From positions 310,001 through 374,000 of the forward strand of contig NZ_UAVP01000007.1 in assembly GCF_900446695.1 (NCBI RefSeq): a DNA stretch of 64,000 bases, in the 5' to 3' direction. How positions within the stretch are numbered: the stretch's first letter is position 1; each line of letters begins with the position of its first letter. The DNA comes from Capnocytophaga sputigena (GTDB lineage Bacteria; Bacteroidota; Bacteroidia; Flavobacteriales; Flavobacteriaceae). The position numbers and the translations under genes are program-made. The notes beneath the pieces are model-generated. The model had not been told where the DNA came from. It worked only from the letters and a program-made list of their open reading frames with translations, and ran no database searches. Below are positions 8,768 through 18,394 of the stretch, in pieces.

Positions 8768-10450
8768 ATGAAAAAAACATTTTTTTACATATTACTTTTA
8801 ATTTTTGTTTGTGGTGCACAAAATATTGTAGCACAGAACAATGAGCCTAAAACTAAACGTATAGAAATTGTCTATGGGGGTGAATTTACTATTGATAATG
8901 TAAAATACCCTGGAGCGACTATTTTTAAATCGGATGGGCAGCGAGTGCAGTTTCGCCATCAAGGATTAGATGTATGGTGTGATTTGGCAGTGCTTTATGA
9001 GGAGAAAAATGAGGTAATCGCTCACGGCAATGTAGTGTTGCAACAAGGCGATACTTTGCAGATGAACAGTCAATATATATCGTATAAAGGAAATACTAAA
9101 ACAGCAGTAGCTCGTGAGGGGGTGGTGTTGCGCAATGGCAATATGACTCTTGAGACCGAAGAACTCTTTTTCGATCGCAACAAACAAGAGGCTTACTACA
9201 ATAATTTTGGTAAAATAACCGACCCCGAGAATGAACTTACTAGCCAAACGGGGAAATATTATGTAACTACTAAAAAAAATCAGTTTACCAATTCAGTAAA
9301 GATTGTCAATCGTGATTTTACAGTCAATTCTCAGGTGTTAGACTATTATCACAATTCTGGTAATGCCTATTTTTATGGTAAAACTACCATTGCAGGCGCT
9401 GATTATAAGGTGTATTGTGAGCGTGGTTTTTATGATACAAAGCGAGAGCAAGGCTATTTTATGAAGCACGCTAAAATAGAGTACAACCTCAAAACTTTAG
9501 TGGGAGACAGCTTGTATTTTGATAAACGCCGACAGTTTTCATCGGGTTCTAACAATATTTTCATTTCGGATACTATAAACAAGACCTTTGTGCGTGGTCA
9601 TTACGGCGAGATTCACAAGGCAAAAGATTCGATGTTTATCACCAAAAAAGCGGTTGTAATTACCTTAGTAGAGAAGGATTCGATGTATATGCACGGCAAG
9701 CGTATTTTGGTTACAGGCAAACCTCAACACCGCGTGATTCGCGCTTACCCCGATGCTCGTATCTTCAAAAGCGATATGCAAGCCAAATGCGATTCCATCC
9801 ACTCTAACGAAGCTAACGGGCTCACACAATTGGTAGGCAAACCTGTAGCGTGGACAGGGGAAAGCCAAATGACGGGCGACAATATCCACCTGATAGCCAA
9901 TACAAAAACTCAACAGTTAGACTCCCTCAAAGTGTTCAACAATGCTTTGGTGGTAGAAAAAGATACTTTGGGCGATGGTTATAACCAAGTGAAAGGTAAG
10001 CTCTTGTATGGCAAGTTTAAAGATAATGCATTGCGACAGATAGACTTTTTGCAGAATACTGAGTCTATTTACTACGTGTACAACGATGCTAAAGAGTTGG
10101 TAGGTATCAACAAACTCACTTGCAGCCATATCAAGCTCTATTTAGATAAAAAACAGCAACTACAACAAACTGTGTTTATTACACAACCTTCGGGGAATTT
10201 ATACCCAGAAGAAAAATTGCACGTGAACGATCGCAAGTTTAAGGAATTTATCTGGCGAGGCGACGAGCGTATTCGCAGTAAAGAACAGATATATAGTGAT
10301 GCTGAGAAGAAGATAAAACCTAAAGAAATAAAGGGAATGAAGTCCCCTGAGGAGATAGATGAAGACGAAATGATATTAGCCAATCCATCTCTGAAAAAAG
10401 AACTCAAAAACGCTAAAGAGAAATCCAAAGCCAAGCAAAAAAACAAATAA
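8768..10450 (+). CDS. OstA/LptA-domain envelope protein
   Basis: Periplasmic or outer-membrane-associated protein with OstA/LptA-like repeats, probably taking part in lipopolysaccharide transport. It is 560 aa from this start. The signal peptide MKKTFFYILLLIF ends near VAQ. Repeated beta strands typical of the OstA fold (VIAHGNVVLQQGDTLQMNS, TAVAREGVVLRNGNMTLE) occupy residues 70-430. The C-terminal 60 residues are charged and Lys-rich. An in-frame ATG at 8753 would add five residues, but it sits so close to the -7 element that its transcript would have almost no leader. Family assignment is good; the exact place in the Lpt pathway is inferred. Confidence 0.85.
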   Translation: MKKTFFYILLLIFVCGAQNIVAQNNEPKTKRIEIVYGGEFTIDNVKYPGATIFKSDGQRVQFRHQGLDVWCDLAVLYEEKNEVIAHGNVVLQQGDTLQMNSQYISYKGNTKTAVAREGVVLRNGNMTLETEELFFDRNKQEAYYNNFGKITDPENELTSQTGKYYVTTKKNQFTNSVKIVNRDFTVNSQVLDYYHNSGNAYFYGKTTIAGADYKVYCERGFYDTKREQGYFMKHAKIEYNLKTLVGDSLYFDKRRQFSSGSNNIFISDTINKTFVRGHYGEIHKAKDSMFITKKAVVITLVEKDSMYMHGKRILVTGKPQHRVIRAYPDARIFKSDMQAKCDSIHSNEANGLTQLVGKPVAWTGESQMTGDNIHLIANTKTQQLDSLKVFNNALVVEKDTLGDGYNQVKGKLLYGKFKDNALRQIDFLQNTESIYYVYNDAKELVGINKLTCSHIKLYLDKKQQLQQTVFITQPSGNLYPEEKLHVNDRKFKEFIWRGDERIRSKEQIYSDAEKKIKPKEIKGMKSPEEIDEDEMILANPSLKKELKNAKEKSKAKQKNK

Positions 10451-10508
10451 GAGATAATCTTGGCACTTTTATTGTAACATATTCATTAATTATAAAACAT
10501 AAACTAGT

Positions 10509-11381
10509 ATGAAAAAATTTATTATCGCACTATCGATGTTGGCATTAGTTACCACATCGTGTGTATCTAAAAAGAAGTATGCTGAGTTAGAAGCGAGAAA
10601 CAAACAAACTGAAGATTTGCTAAACACTGCTACCGTAAAACTCAATATGTGTTTAGATGAAAAGAATAACTTGTCATACAAATTAGAAAGTCTTAAAAAC
10701 CAAAACGATTTGCTCAAAGAGAACAATCAGCAGCTCATCAACAATATGGGCAACCTCACTACACTTACCCAAAAAGGTGCTGAAAACCTCGAAAAATCAT
10801 TGGAAAGTTTGCGCGAAAAAGATTTAACTATCAAAAACTTGCGCGATGCAGTTACCCGTCGTGACTCTGTAAATCTGGCTTTGGTGCAAAGTCTCAAAGG
10901 TGTATTGGGTAACTTGGACGATCAAGATGTAGATGTGAAAGTAGAAAAAGGAGTGGTATTCATCAATATCTCCGATAAAATGCTCTTTAGCAGTGGTAGC
11001 TACACCATCTCTAAAAACGCTAAGAGCGTACTCGAAAAAGTAGCTAAAGTAGTGAAAAACAAACCTGACTTTGAGTTTATGGTAGAAGGTCACACCGATA
11101 ACGTGAATATCAAAACAGGTTGTATCCGTGACAACTGGGATTTGAGCGTAATGCGCGCTACCGAGATTGTACGTGTATTGCAAAAAGATTTTGGCGTTGC
11201 TCCTGAACGTATGACTGCAGCGGGTCGTAGCTACTATGTACCATTAGCAAGCAATGGCGATGCCAATGGACGTGCTCTAAACCGCCGTACTCGTATTGTA
11301 GTATTGCCTAAACTCGACCAATTCTATACTATGATTGAAGAGGGAATGAAAGACCCTGCCATAGGAGGAAAAGGAAAATAA
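10509..11381 (+). CDS. OmpA-family lipoprotein with coiled coil
   Basis: Cell-wall-linking outer-membrane lipoprotein of 290 aa. The lipobox VTTSC gives Cys18. Residues 25-120 form a long coiled coil (KKYAELEARNKQTEDLL onward). The OmpA peptidoglycan-binding domain covers about residues 150-270, with FMVEGHTDN and NRRTRIVV as its diaminopimelate-binding motifs. There is an internal Cys pair (Cys45, and Cys in TGCIRDNW). It follows the OstA-like gene by 58 nt and is closed by a strong terminator. Family is certain. Confidence 0.93.
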   Translation: MKKFIIALSMLALVTTSCVSKKKYAELEARNKQTEDLLNTATVKLNMCLDEKNNLSYKLESLKNQNDLLKENNQQLINNMGNLTTLTQKGAENLEKSLESLREKDLTIKNLRDAVTRRDSVNLALVQSLKGVLGNLDDQDVDVKVEKGVVFINISDKMLFSSGSYTISKNAKSVLEKVAKVVKNKPDFEFMVEGHTDNVNIKTGCIRDNWDLSVMRATEIVRVLQKDFGVAPERMTAAGRSYYVPLASNGDANGRALNRRTRIVVLPKLDQFYTMIEEGMKDPAIGGKGK

Positions 11382-11424
11382 TGCGAGCCGCACAGATAAT
11401 TAAATTAACAAAATGAAATAAGAG

Positions 11425-11459
11425 TCAGCAGTTAGTTTTAACTAATTGCTGATTTTTTT
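11425..11459 (+). terminator. terminator after the OmpA-like gene
   Basis: TCAGCAGTTAGTT pairs with AACTAATTGCTGA (one G-T pair) and is followed by seven T residues. Confidence 0.85.
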
Positions 11460-11503
11460 GTATAGGAAAAGCTTCTTTTGGTATAGAGAATCAGAAACTT
11501 ATT

Positions 11504-11533
11504 TTGTGTTAAAAGTTTTTATTTGTACTTTTG
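11504..11533 (+). promoter_or_regulatory. promoter of the first TonB-dependent receptor gene
   Basis: TTG (11504-11506), exactly 19 nt, TACTTTTG (11526-11533), 26 nt before the ATG at 11560. Upstream in-frame starts would lie in or before this promoter and are therefore rejected. Confidence 0.8.
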
Positions 11534-11559
11534 CCCCTGAAAAAAATAATAATTATTTT

Positions 11560-13926
11560 ATGAAAAAGTGCTTTCTACTACTTTTTTTAGTAGCTACAAC
11601 TGCTGTATTTGCACAACACAAGTACACCCTTAGCGGTTCTATTTCCGATGCTTCTAATGGTGAAAAATTATTAGGGGTAAACTTCATTGTCAAAGAACTC
11701 CATACGGGTACTTCTACGAATGAGTATGGCTTCTATTCTATTACTTTACCCGAAGGTAAATATACTATTGTGATTGACTATATAGGTTTTGGCTCCTACC
11801 AAGAAACTATAGAGCTCAACAAAAATATCCGTAAGGACTACAAATTAAAACCTGAGGCTATAGAGCTTAAAGGTGTGGAACTCAATGCTCATTCTGCTCC
11901 TAAAGCGGCTGTACGCAAACCCGAAATGAGCGTTGCTACAATTCCTATTACTACCGTCAAGAAACTTCCTGTATTGGTGGGTGAGGTGGATATTATCAAA
12001 ACCTTAATGCAAATGCCTGGGGTGAGCAATGCGGGTGAAGCGTCCTCTGGATTTAACGTGCGTGGTGGCGCTGCCGACCAGAACTTGGTACTCCTCGACG
12101 AAGCTACAATTTTTAATGCATCTCACCTTTTTGGATTCCTCAGTGTCTTCAATGCCGATGCTGTGCGCGATATGAAGCTCTACAAAGGCGGCATCCCTGC
12201 GCGCTATGGCGGACGTATCGCTTCAGTTTTGGATATTTATCAAAAAGAAGGTAATAAAAATAAATTCGCTGCAACGGGCGGTATAGGGGTACTTTCCTCA
12301 CGCTTGCTTGCCGAAGGTCCTATCGTGAAAGACAAAGCTTCATTTTTAGTAGGAGGTCGCGCCTCTTACGCTCACCTCTTCCTTAAACTGAGTGACAATA
12401 AAAATTCAGCTTATTTCTACGATCTCAACACCAAACTTTCTTACCAACTCAACGAAAACAATGCGCTCTATCTTTCTGGCTATTTTGGTAGAGATAGGTT
12501 TATTCTCAGCGAGAACCTCACCAATACTTATGGCAATGCCTTAGTGAATTTGCGTTGGAATCACTTGTTTACCGATAAACTCTTCTCTAATCTCTCGGCT
12601 ATCTACAGCAACTACGACTATAAGTTTGATTTTAGTTTTATTGATATGAAATGGACGTCGGGAATTGAGAATTTTAACCTCAAATACGACTTCAAAAACT
12701 ATATTTCCGAAAAATTCAAACTTACTTACGGAGTACAGGGCTTGTACTACATATTCAAACCAGGGAAAATTGTGCCTAAAACTTCAGCTTCTACTATCAA
12801 AGAACGCATACTCGAACATCGTTATGCTGCCGAAATGGGCTTCTATGCCGATGTAGAACAAAAATTAGCTGAAGCTCTTACGGTGTCTTACGGCTTGCGC
12901 TTTAGTAATTTCTACAGTTTGGGCAAACGCACCGTGAATGTTTATCCTAATGACAATCCCGTGGGTTATAATGCTAACCGACAAGTGTATTACCAAGGTA
13001 CTGCTATAGCTACTAAATACTACGGCAGTAACCGTATTATCGATTTGTACTCTAATTTTGAACCGCGTTTTACAATGAGTTATGCTTTTAGCGATACCAA
13101 ATCAGTAAAAGCGAGTTATGCCCGCACTGCTCAATATGTACATCTCATTTCTAACACAGCCTCTCCTTCACCTTTGAATGTATGGACGCCTAGCGATGAG
13201 TTTATCAAACCTCAAATCGCCGACCAAGTGGCATTAGGTTATGCTTCTAATGTTTTTGACGATAAATACAGCATAGAGGTAGAAACTTACTACAAAAAGG
13301 TGCAAAATCGTTTGGATTATATCAATGGGGCAAACTTAATAGCTAATGAAGCTATTGAACGTGTGTTGCTCTCAGGAGAAAACAGAGCTTATGGCTTGGA
13401 AGTGCTCTTGCGTAAAAATACAGGTAGACTTACCGGTTGGATTGCCTATACACTCTCAAAATCGGAAATGCAAACCAAAGGTCGTACCCCTGAAGAAATA
13501 GGTATCAACTACGGCGATTGGTATAATGCTCCTTATGATAAGCCTCACGACCTCTCGATTACAGCTACTTACGAACTTTCGCCTAAATGGACGTTTGGCG
13601 CTATATTCAACTTGCAATCGGGATTGCCTGCAAACTACCCTGTAGGGCGCTATTCTTACTTAGGACAAACTGTCCCCGATTATAGCAAGCGCAACGAATA
13701 CCGCTTGCCTACCTATCACCGTTTAGACCTCTCGGCTACCTATACCCCTCAGCGTGCTAACAAGCGCTGGAAAAGTGAATGGGTATTTGGCGTGTACAAT
13801 GTGTATAACCGCAAAAATGCCGTAAGTGTTTCCTTCCGTGAAAACGAAGATACTCATAAAAATGAAGCGGTGAAACTCTCTATCTTTGGTATCATACCTA
13901 GTGTAACTTATAACTTTAGTTTCTAA
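11560..13926 (+). CDS. TonB-dependent receptor with carboxypeptidase-like N-terminal domain
   Basis: Outer-membrane active transporter, 788 aa from this start. The signal peptide MKKCFLLLFLVATT ends FAQ. A carboxypeptidase-regulatory-like domain (residues 20-100, with LLGVNFIVKELHTGTS) is followed by the plug (LMQMPGVSNAG, GFNVRGGAADQNLVLLDEA, GGIPARYGGRIASVLDI) and a 22-strand barrel ending in the aromatic SVTYNFSF. Reading further upstream gives 38 residues of non-signal-like sequence overlapping the promoter, so ATG 11560 is chosen. The next gene is a DUF4249 lipoprotein, the usual partner of this receptor class. The substrate is unknown. Confidence 0.93.
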   Translation: MKKCFLLLFLVATTAVFAQHKYTLSGSISDASNGEKLLGVNFIVKELHTGTSTNEYGFYSITLPEGKYTIVIDYIGFGSYQETIELNKNIRKDYKLKPEAIELKGVELNAHSAPKAAVRKPEMSVATIPITTVKKLPVLVGEVDIIKTLMQMPGVSNAGEASSGFNVRGGAADQNLVLLDEATIFNASHLFGFLSVFNADAVRDMKLYKGGIPARYGGRIASVLDIYQKEGNKNKFAATGGIGVLSSRLLAEGPIVKDKASFLVGGRASYAHLFLKLSDNKNSAYFYDLNTKLSYQLNENNALYLSGYFGRDRFILSENLTNTYGNALVNLRWNHLFTDKLFSNLSAIYSNYDYKFDFSFIDMKWTSGIENFNLKYDFKNYISEKFKLTYGVQGLYYIFKPGKIVPKTSASTIKERILEHRYAAEMGFYADVEQKLAEALTVSYGLRFSNFYSLGKRTVNVYPNDNPVGYNANRQVYYQGTAIATKYYGSNRIIDLYSNFEPRFTMSYAFSDTKSVKASYARTAQYVHLISNTASPSPLNVWTPSDEFIKPQIADQVALGYASNVFDDKYSIEVETYYKKVQNRLDYINGANLIANEAIERVLLSGENRAYGLEVLLRKNTGRLTGWIAYTLSKSEMQTKGRTPEEIGINYGDWYNAPYDKPHDLSITATYELSPKWTFGAIFNLQSGLPANYPVGRYSYLGQTVPDYSKRNEYRLPTYHRLDLSATYTPQRANKRWKSEWVFGVYNVYNRKNAVSVSFRENEDTHKNEAVKLSIFGIIPSVTYNFSF

Positions 13927-13948
13927 TCCTATAAAATAGTAGAATAAA

Positions 13949-14821
13949 ATGAAAAACCTTTATATCATACTCCTCAGTGCCTTTGCTTTGACTTCTTGCG
14001 AAGAAGTTATCGATTTGAATTTGGATACTGCTCCTAAGAAATTAGTGATTGATGCAGCTCTCGACTGGAAAAAAGGAGAAGCCAAAGCCTACCCAATAGT
14101 CGATATCAGCTATACTGAAGCCTATTTTGGCGAAACACATTCACCTGCGGTAAATAATGCAGTGGTGAAGATAGTTTCAGGTACCCAAACTTATAGTCTT
14201 ACCCTTTGGGATGGTACCACTACTATCACATCTGATAATCTAAATGAATTAAAAGGTGGCAGCCGTTATGTGTTCCCTGCGGGTATTACCCCTGAGTTAG
14301 GAAAAGATTATGAATTGATTGTAGAGCTCGACGGACAAACTTATACCGCCAAAGATAAAATGCTCGAAGCCCCCGTAGTACCTTCTGATAGAATTGTACA
14401 GAAAGAAAACGGAGGCTTTTTAAAAGATCGCAAAGAGGTGCGTTTCTATTTTGATGGTATCAATGATGGGGTTGCTAATGCTTATCTACTAAAGTTGTCA
14501 CAGAGTAATATTTCTAAAACTGTTTATGGCACCTTAGACGATAATTACATAGCTAATAATAAATTCTTCTTTGTAATGACAGGGGTTGATAATGATAATA
14601 AACTCAAAAAAGATGATGTAGTGAATATTATTCTCTACCGTATTCATCCTCAATATAAGGAGTTTGTGCAAATGCTAGTTAGACTATCAGAAGGACAAAG
14701 CCCATTTTCTATTCCTACGCGCCCCATAGGCAACATCGTGAATACAACTAACAAACGTGAAAACCCTCTTGGTGCTTTTCGTGTTGCCCAATACACTACA
14801 CTTCAATATACAGTAAAATAA
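13949..14821 (+). CDS. DUF4249 domain-containing lipoprotein
   Basis: Surface or periplasmic lipoprotein of 290 aa that probably works with the receptor encoded 22 nt upstream. The lipobox LTSCEE gives Cys17. The conserved start VIDLNLDTAPKKLVIDAAL, then a beta-rich body with PVVPSDRI and FYFDGINDGVANAYLLKL, are typical of DUF4249. The function of the family is not established; its fixed pairing with this type of TonB receptor suggests substrate capture. It is convergent with the PorP/SprF gene 18 nt away. Confidence 0.87.
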   Translation: MKNLYIILLSAFALTSCEEVIDLNLDTAPKKLVIDAALDWKKGEAKAYPIVDISYTEAYFGETHSPAVNNAVVKIVSGTQTYSLTLWDGTTTITSDNLNELKGGSRYVFPAGITPELGKDYELIVELDGQTYTAKDKMLEAPVVPSDRIVQKENGGFLKDRKEVRFYFDGINDGVANAYLLKLSQSNISKTVYGTLDDNYIANNKFFFVMTGVDNDNKLKKDDVVNIILYRIHPQYKEFVQMLVRLSEGQSPFSIPTRPIGNIVNTTNKRENPLGAFRVAQYTTLQYTVK

Positions 14822-14839
14822 TCGCCTGTGTGGCTCACA

Positions 14840-15769
14840 CTACCATTTGAATTGTACTAAGAACTCGTGAGAGTTACGCGATTGCAAGTTGAGATGGGTT
14901 TGGAAGTAACTTTCAAACCCATAACCTATTGCTACATAGTAATCAGGGATTTCAAAGAATACATAAGCATTTACAGCTTTATCAGTGCGATAAGTGACAC
15001 CTAATTCGGCGCGATTAGCAAAATTGCCTGCCACAGTAAGGTCGATAGAAGGTTTTTCACCTTTGCCAAATCGCGTTTGGAAACGTGGTTTTATAGTGAA
15101 ATCGGTAGTTGCACGCCAATAGTAGCCCACCATAGAATAGAAGAACATATTATCGGCAATAGAAGTCATTACTTCATCATCCATACGCACTTTATCAGAA
15201 GCTAACATATTAGGAATCGCCATACCTATATAGAAATCAGGATGGTCGTAGTAGAGTCCCGCACCAAAGTTGGTTTGAAACTTCCCTGAAATACTTTGCA
15301 AATAAGGGTCGTTGTAGTAAGTGGGGTGCTTACGATTTCCATTAGGGTAATACATATTATACAAATTGTTGTAGGTGCGCAAATCACTGCCATCTACATT
15401 AAAAAAATCTCCCCCAAACTTTATACCTCCTATCAAATTAGAGTTGTAAGTAATAGGGATTGAGTAGGAAAAATCGGCATAGATACCGGCTTGTTTCTGT
15501 ATAAAAACTTTGTTATTAGCAAGCGAAAGTCCCACCCCTACGCGATCGGAAAGGCGGTGAGTGGTGAAGAAAGTTTGCGTTTGAGGCGCTTCGGTCATTC
15601 CGCGCCATTGGTTGCGTATATCCACCGAGATGGTGTGCCCTCTCTCTAAGCCTACAGCTGCTGGGTTTACCAAGTTTTGGTGCTGATAGTAGAATATATA
15701 AGAGGGGTCGATAGTTTGTGCTTGAGCTACCCCAGCGAGTAATAGGGCACTTAAAAATATCTTTTTCAT
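14840..15769 (-). CDS. PorP/SprF family type IX secretion outer-membrane protein
   Basis: Outer-membrane protein of 309 aa with a signal peptide ending AQAQ. The family-specific start is DPSYIFYYQHQNLVNPAAVG, followed by ISVDIRNQWRGM and HRLSDRVGVGLSL. It is a beta-barrel ending FLVQFKW. Proteins of this family are encoded beside, and help attach, T9SS substrates with type-B (gliding motility C-terminal) sorting domains, and just such a substrate gene lies 13 nt upstream. A dedicated partner role is therefore likely. Confidence 0.93.
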   Translation of the reverse strand: MKKIFLSALLLAGVAQAQTIDPSYIFYYQHQNLVNPAAVGLERGHTISVDIRNQWRGMTEAPQTQTFFTTHRLSDRVGVGLSLANNKVFIQKQAGIYADFSYSIPITYNSNLIGGIKFGGDFFNVDGSDLRTYNNLYNMYYPNGNRKHPTYYNDPYLQSISGKFQTNFGAGLYYDHPDFYIGMAIPNMLASDKVRMDDEVMTSIADNMFFYSMVGYYWRATTDFTIKPRFQTRFGKGEKPSIDLTVAGNFANRAELGVTYRTDKAVNAYVFFEIPDYYVAIGYGFESYFQTHLNLQSRNSHEFLVQFKW

Positions 15770-15782
15770 AGTTTATCTTCTT

Positions 15783-18374
15783 TTAATAATTGATGTAAAT
15801 CCAGTATTTAGTTTGTTTTTCGTCAGAGCCATCGATGCTAAATATCGCTATATACGAGCCTCGAGCTACCAATGTTCCATTAGACATTTTGCCGTCCCAC
15901 TGGTTCTTGTAGCCTCTTGCTTCATATACTAACTGACCTAAATTGTTATACACATAAAGGGTGTTACGCGGATATTTTTCGGCGTGAGCAATCGTATAAG
16001 TATCGTTGATGCCATCACCATTAGGGGTAAAGGCATTGGAAATGAGTACGTAATCCACTTGAGGGTCTTCTTTATTTGGAATACCATCTCCATCGATATC
16101 ATCATCGCAGCTGTCACCTATCCCATCACTGTCGAGGTCAGCTTGGTCAGGGTTGTAAATTAGCGGACAGTTGTCTTGAGCGTTAGGAATGCCATCACCA
16201 TCAATATCATTATCACAAACATCGCCTATACCATCGTTGTCGCTATCTTGTTGGGTAGTGTTAGATGCGGTAGGGCAATTGTCGAAAGCGTTGAGAATGC
16301 CATCGCCATCGATATCATCATCACAAGCATCACCTATACCGTCGCCATCAGTGTCTTTTTGGTCGGGATTGGCTACAAACGGACAGTTATCAACACTGGA
16401 CATTATGCCATCGCCATCGGTATCTTCATCTTCTTTTATAGTGATAGTCCCCGCATTTACGGCTAAAAAGATGTTCTCTTCAGCTTTGATCATAAAATGC
16501 CCTTGAGTAGTTTTTAGACTTGCCGGTATTGTTACTTCAGCTTTGCCATTATTAGCTAAGCTAGTAGCCAAAGTATGTGGAAAAGTAGCTCCGTTATCAG
16601 TAGAAAAGAGGATTTTCACTTTATTTACCGATACGGGAGCTTTATTAGTATTGGCAACATCCCATTCGATTTTCACCTTCTGTCCTACTACCCAAGTGCT
16701 ATTTTGGTTATGAGAAGTTACTTTAAAAGGACCTGCATCGGCACTTACTACTACCTCAATGGTTTTATAAACAGTATTTCCCGTTTGGTTACTTGCTAAA
16801 GGACGGTCGATTACCATAAACGTCCAATGGAGGGTGCGCCCAATGTTGAGTACCGTTTCCCAAGCATCGCCTTTTCTGGGGTTCTGCTGGGTGAGTGTGC
16901 CTGCTACAATCCGCTCTAAGCGAGGTATATAGCGATACGATTGTGTAGAGGGGTTCATAGAGCGGGCTGTAGCTCCAAAACGCATCGTAGGTGAAAAATA
17001 GTAGCTGTTAGAAGTAGTATAATTATCGGCTTGTTCCCAAGTGTATAACAAGGCATCACCATCAGCATCGGTGGCAGAACCTTCTAACAGATAGGCAGTG
17101 CCGTACGGAATGGTATAGCTTTTTAGGTCGGGTATTTCAGGAGGTGTGTTACCCGTAGGATTTTCAGTAGCGCACGATTTGCTTTGCAGGTTCTCGGTAA
17201 TATCGTACACTGTACGGTGGTGCAAGTAAGGGTCAGAGAATTGTTGTACGTCGTAATCACGTGTAACTCCAGCATAACTCATTATGGTAGTGCCACTTCC
17301 TGGTTCCATTTGTGAGCCAGAAGCAAACTCTCTGCGGTATGAAAAAGTATGTCGTGCTCCCATTTGATGTCCTATTTCGTGAGCGACTACATTTGTAGCA
17401 AAAGCACTGCGAAATCGTCCCATTCTTGCAAATGGATAAGAGGAAAAAGCTTGTCCTTTTTCACCATTTTCACACACACAACCTATACAGCCTGCGTTAC
17501 CACCATCATTGCCATTATGAAATAAATGCCCTATATCATAGTTAGAGCTACCTATCTTATTATCAAGTACTTGCTGTAATATTTCAGATTTATATTCCCA
17601 ATCTCTATATTTAATACCCTTAAATGGGTCGGTGTTTTCATTGTCAAAAACGATACTGTCGTCTGAGACCAACTGAAAGTCTATGGAAAGTTGTTGCCCA
17701 TATACCTCATTCACTTTGTTTAAAGTATTTACTATTTCTGCAAAAGCAGAAGTTTTACCCAAAAAGTAATCGGTATACTCGTGAGTACAAGCAATTGCAA
17801 TTCTAAAAGTGCGATGCACATTAGCACTTGAAAAAGTGGCGCGTTGTAGCGATTGACTTTCTGCTACAAGTGCTGGTACATCCAAAGTCTTGCAGTCTAC
17901 CAAAGGTTTTTCGGTATTTTCATATTTATAAACTCTATAATGAACTCCTTCTTGATCTTCAGCTTCTACAAAACTATAATACAAATTTTGTTGCATAATA
18001 GCATCCAATCCATAATCACTCCACGTAAAGCGGATATGTTGAGTAGCATCCTCTACCCCTTTGCCCACAAAGGTTTTAATAGAAGGAAATTTGCGTGCTA
18101 CTGCTTCCGAGAGCACTTGAGTAGGGGTAATATAATAGTTGATGAGTTTTCCCTCGGCATTAGGAATGGCAATGATAGCAGCACTTCGGCTTGTTTCACT
18201 TGCTTGTAACGCACGCGCAAAAGCCGCCTTATCTAAAGTGAAATACTGAAAAGAAGGGTCAGTGGAATGAGTGCTACGCTGGGTAGTGAAATTGGTTTTG
18301 CGCCAATAACTTTGCGCTGACACTCGTCCTACCCATAGAGAACAAAATAATAAGAAGATTAAAAATTGCTTCAT
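15783..18374 (-). CDS. secreted reprolysin-like metalloprotease with T9SS type-B sorting domain
   Basis: Large secreted zinc protease, 863 aa. Signal peptide residues 1-21; propeptide-like N-terminus; metallopeptidase domain about 187-390 with HEIGHQMGARH (His332, Glu333, His336, His342) and a Met-turn candidate in TIMSYAG. PKD/fibronectin-like modules follow. Four thrombospondin type-3 Ca-binding repeats (about 650-775, of the type DTDGDGIGDACDDD) precede the C-terminal type-B sorting domain (ISNAFTPNGDGINDTYTI, then VYNNLGQLVYE and WDGKMSNG). It is expected to cross the outer membrane through T9SS and be attached with the neighbouring PorP/SprF protein. It starts 20 nt after aroB. Confidence 0.94.
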   Translation of the reverse strand: MKQFLIFLLFCSLWVGRVSAQSYWRKTNFTTQRSTHSTDPSFQYFTLDKAAFARALQASETSRSAAIIAIPNAEGKLINYYITPTQVLSEAVARKFPSIKTFVGKGVEDATQHIRFTWSDYGLDAIMQQNLYYSFVEAEDQEGVHYRVYKYENTEKPLVDCKTLDVPALVAESQSLQRATFSSANVHRTFRIAIACTHEYTDYFLGKTSAFAEIVNTLNKVNEVYGQQLSIDFQLVSDDSIVFDNENTDPFKGIKYRDWEYKSEILQQVLDNKIGSSNYDIGHLFHNGNDGGNAGCIGCVCENGEKGQAFSSYPFARMGRFRSAFATNVVAHEIGHQMGARHTFSYRREFASGSQMEPGSGTTIMSYAGVTRDYDVQQFSDPYLHHRTVYDITENLQSKSCATENPTGNTPPEIPDLKSYTIPYGTAYLLEGSATDADGDALLYTWEQADNYTTSNSYYFSPTMRFGATARSMNPSTQSYRYIPRLERIVAGTLTQQNPRKGDAWETVLNIGRTLHWTFMVIDRPLASNQTGNTVYKTIEVVVSADAGPFKVTSHNQNSTWVVGQKVKIEWDVANTNKAPVSVNKVKILFSTDNGATFPHTLATSLANNGKAEVTIPASLKTTQGHFMIKAEENIFLAVNAGTITIKEDEDTDGDGIMSSVDNCPFVANPDQKDTDGDGIGDACDDDIDGDGILNAFDNCPTASNTTQQDSDNDGIGDVCDNDIDGDGIPNAQDNCPLIYNPDQADLDSDGIGDSCDDDIDGDGIPNKEDPQVDYVLISNAFTPNGDGINDTYTIAHAEKYPRNTLYVYNNLGQLVYEARGYKNQWDGKMSNGTLVARGSYIAIFSIDGSDEKQTKYWIYINY

Positions 18375-18394
18375 ATAGTTATTGGTTATGGTTA

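Noticed and set aside
16080-16430. Regularly repeated DNA that could look like a CRISPR or minisatellite
   Set aside because: It encodes the four thrombospondin type-3 repeats (DxDGDGIxD) of the metalloprotease; period and reading frame fit protein repeats.
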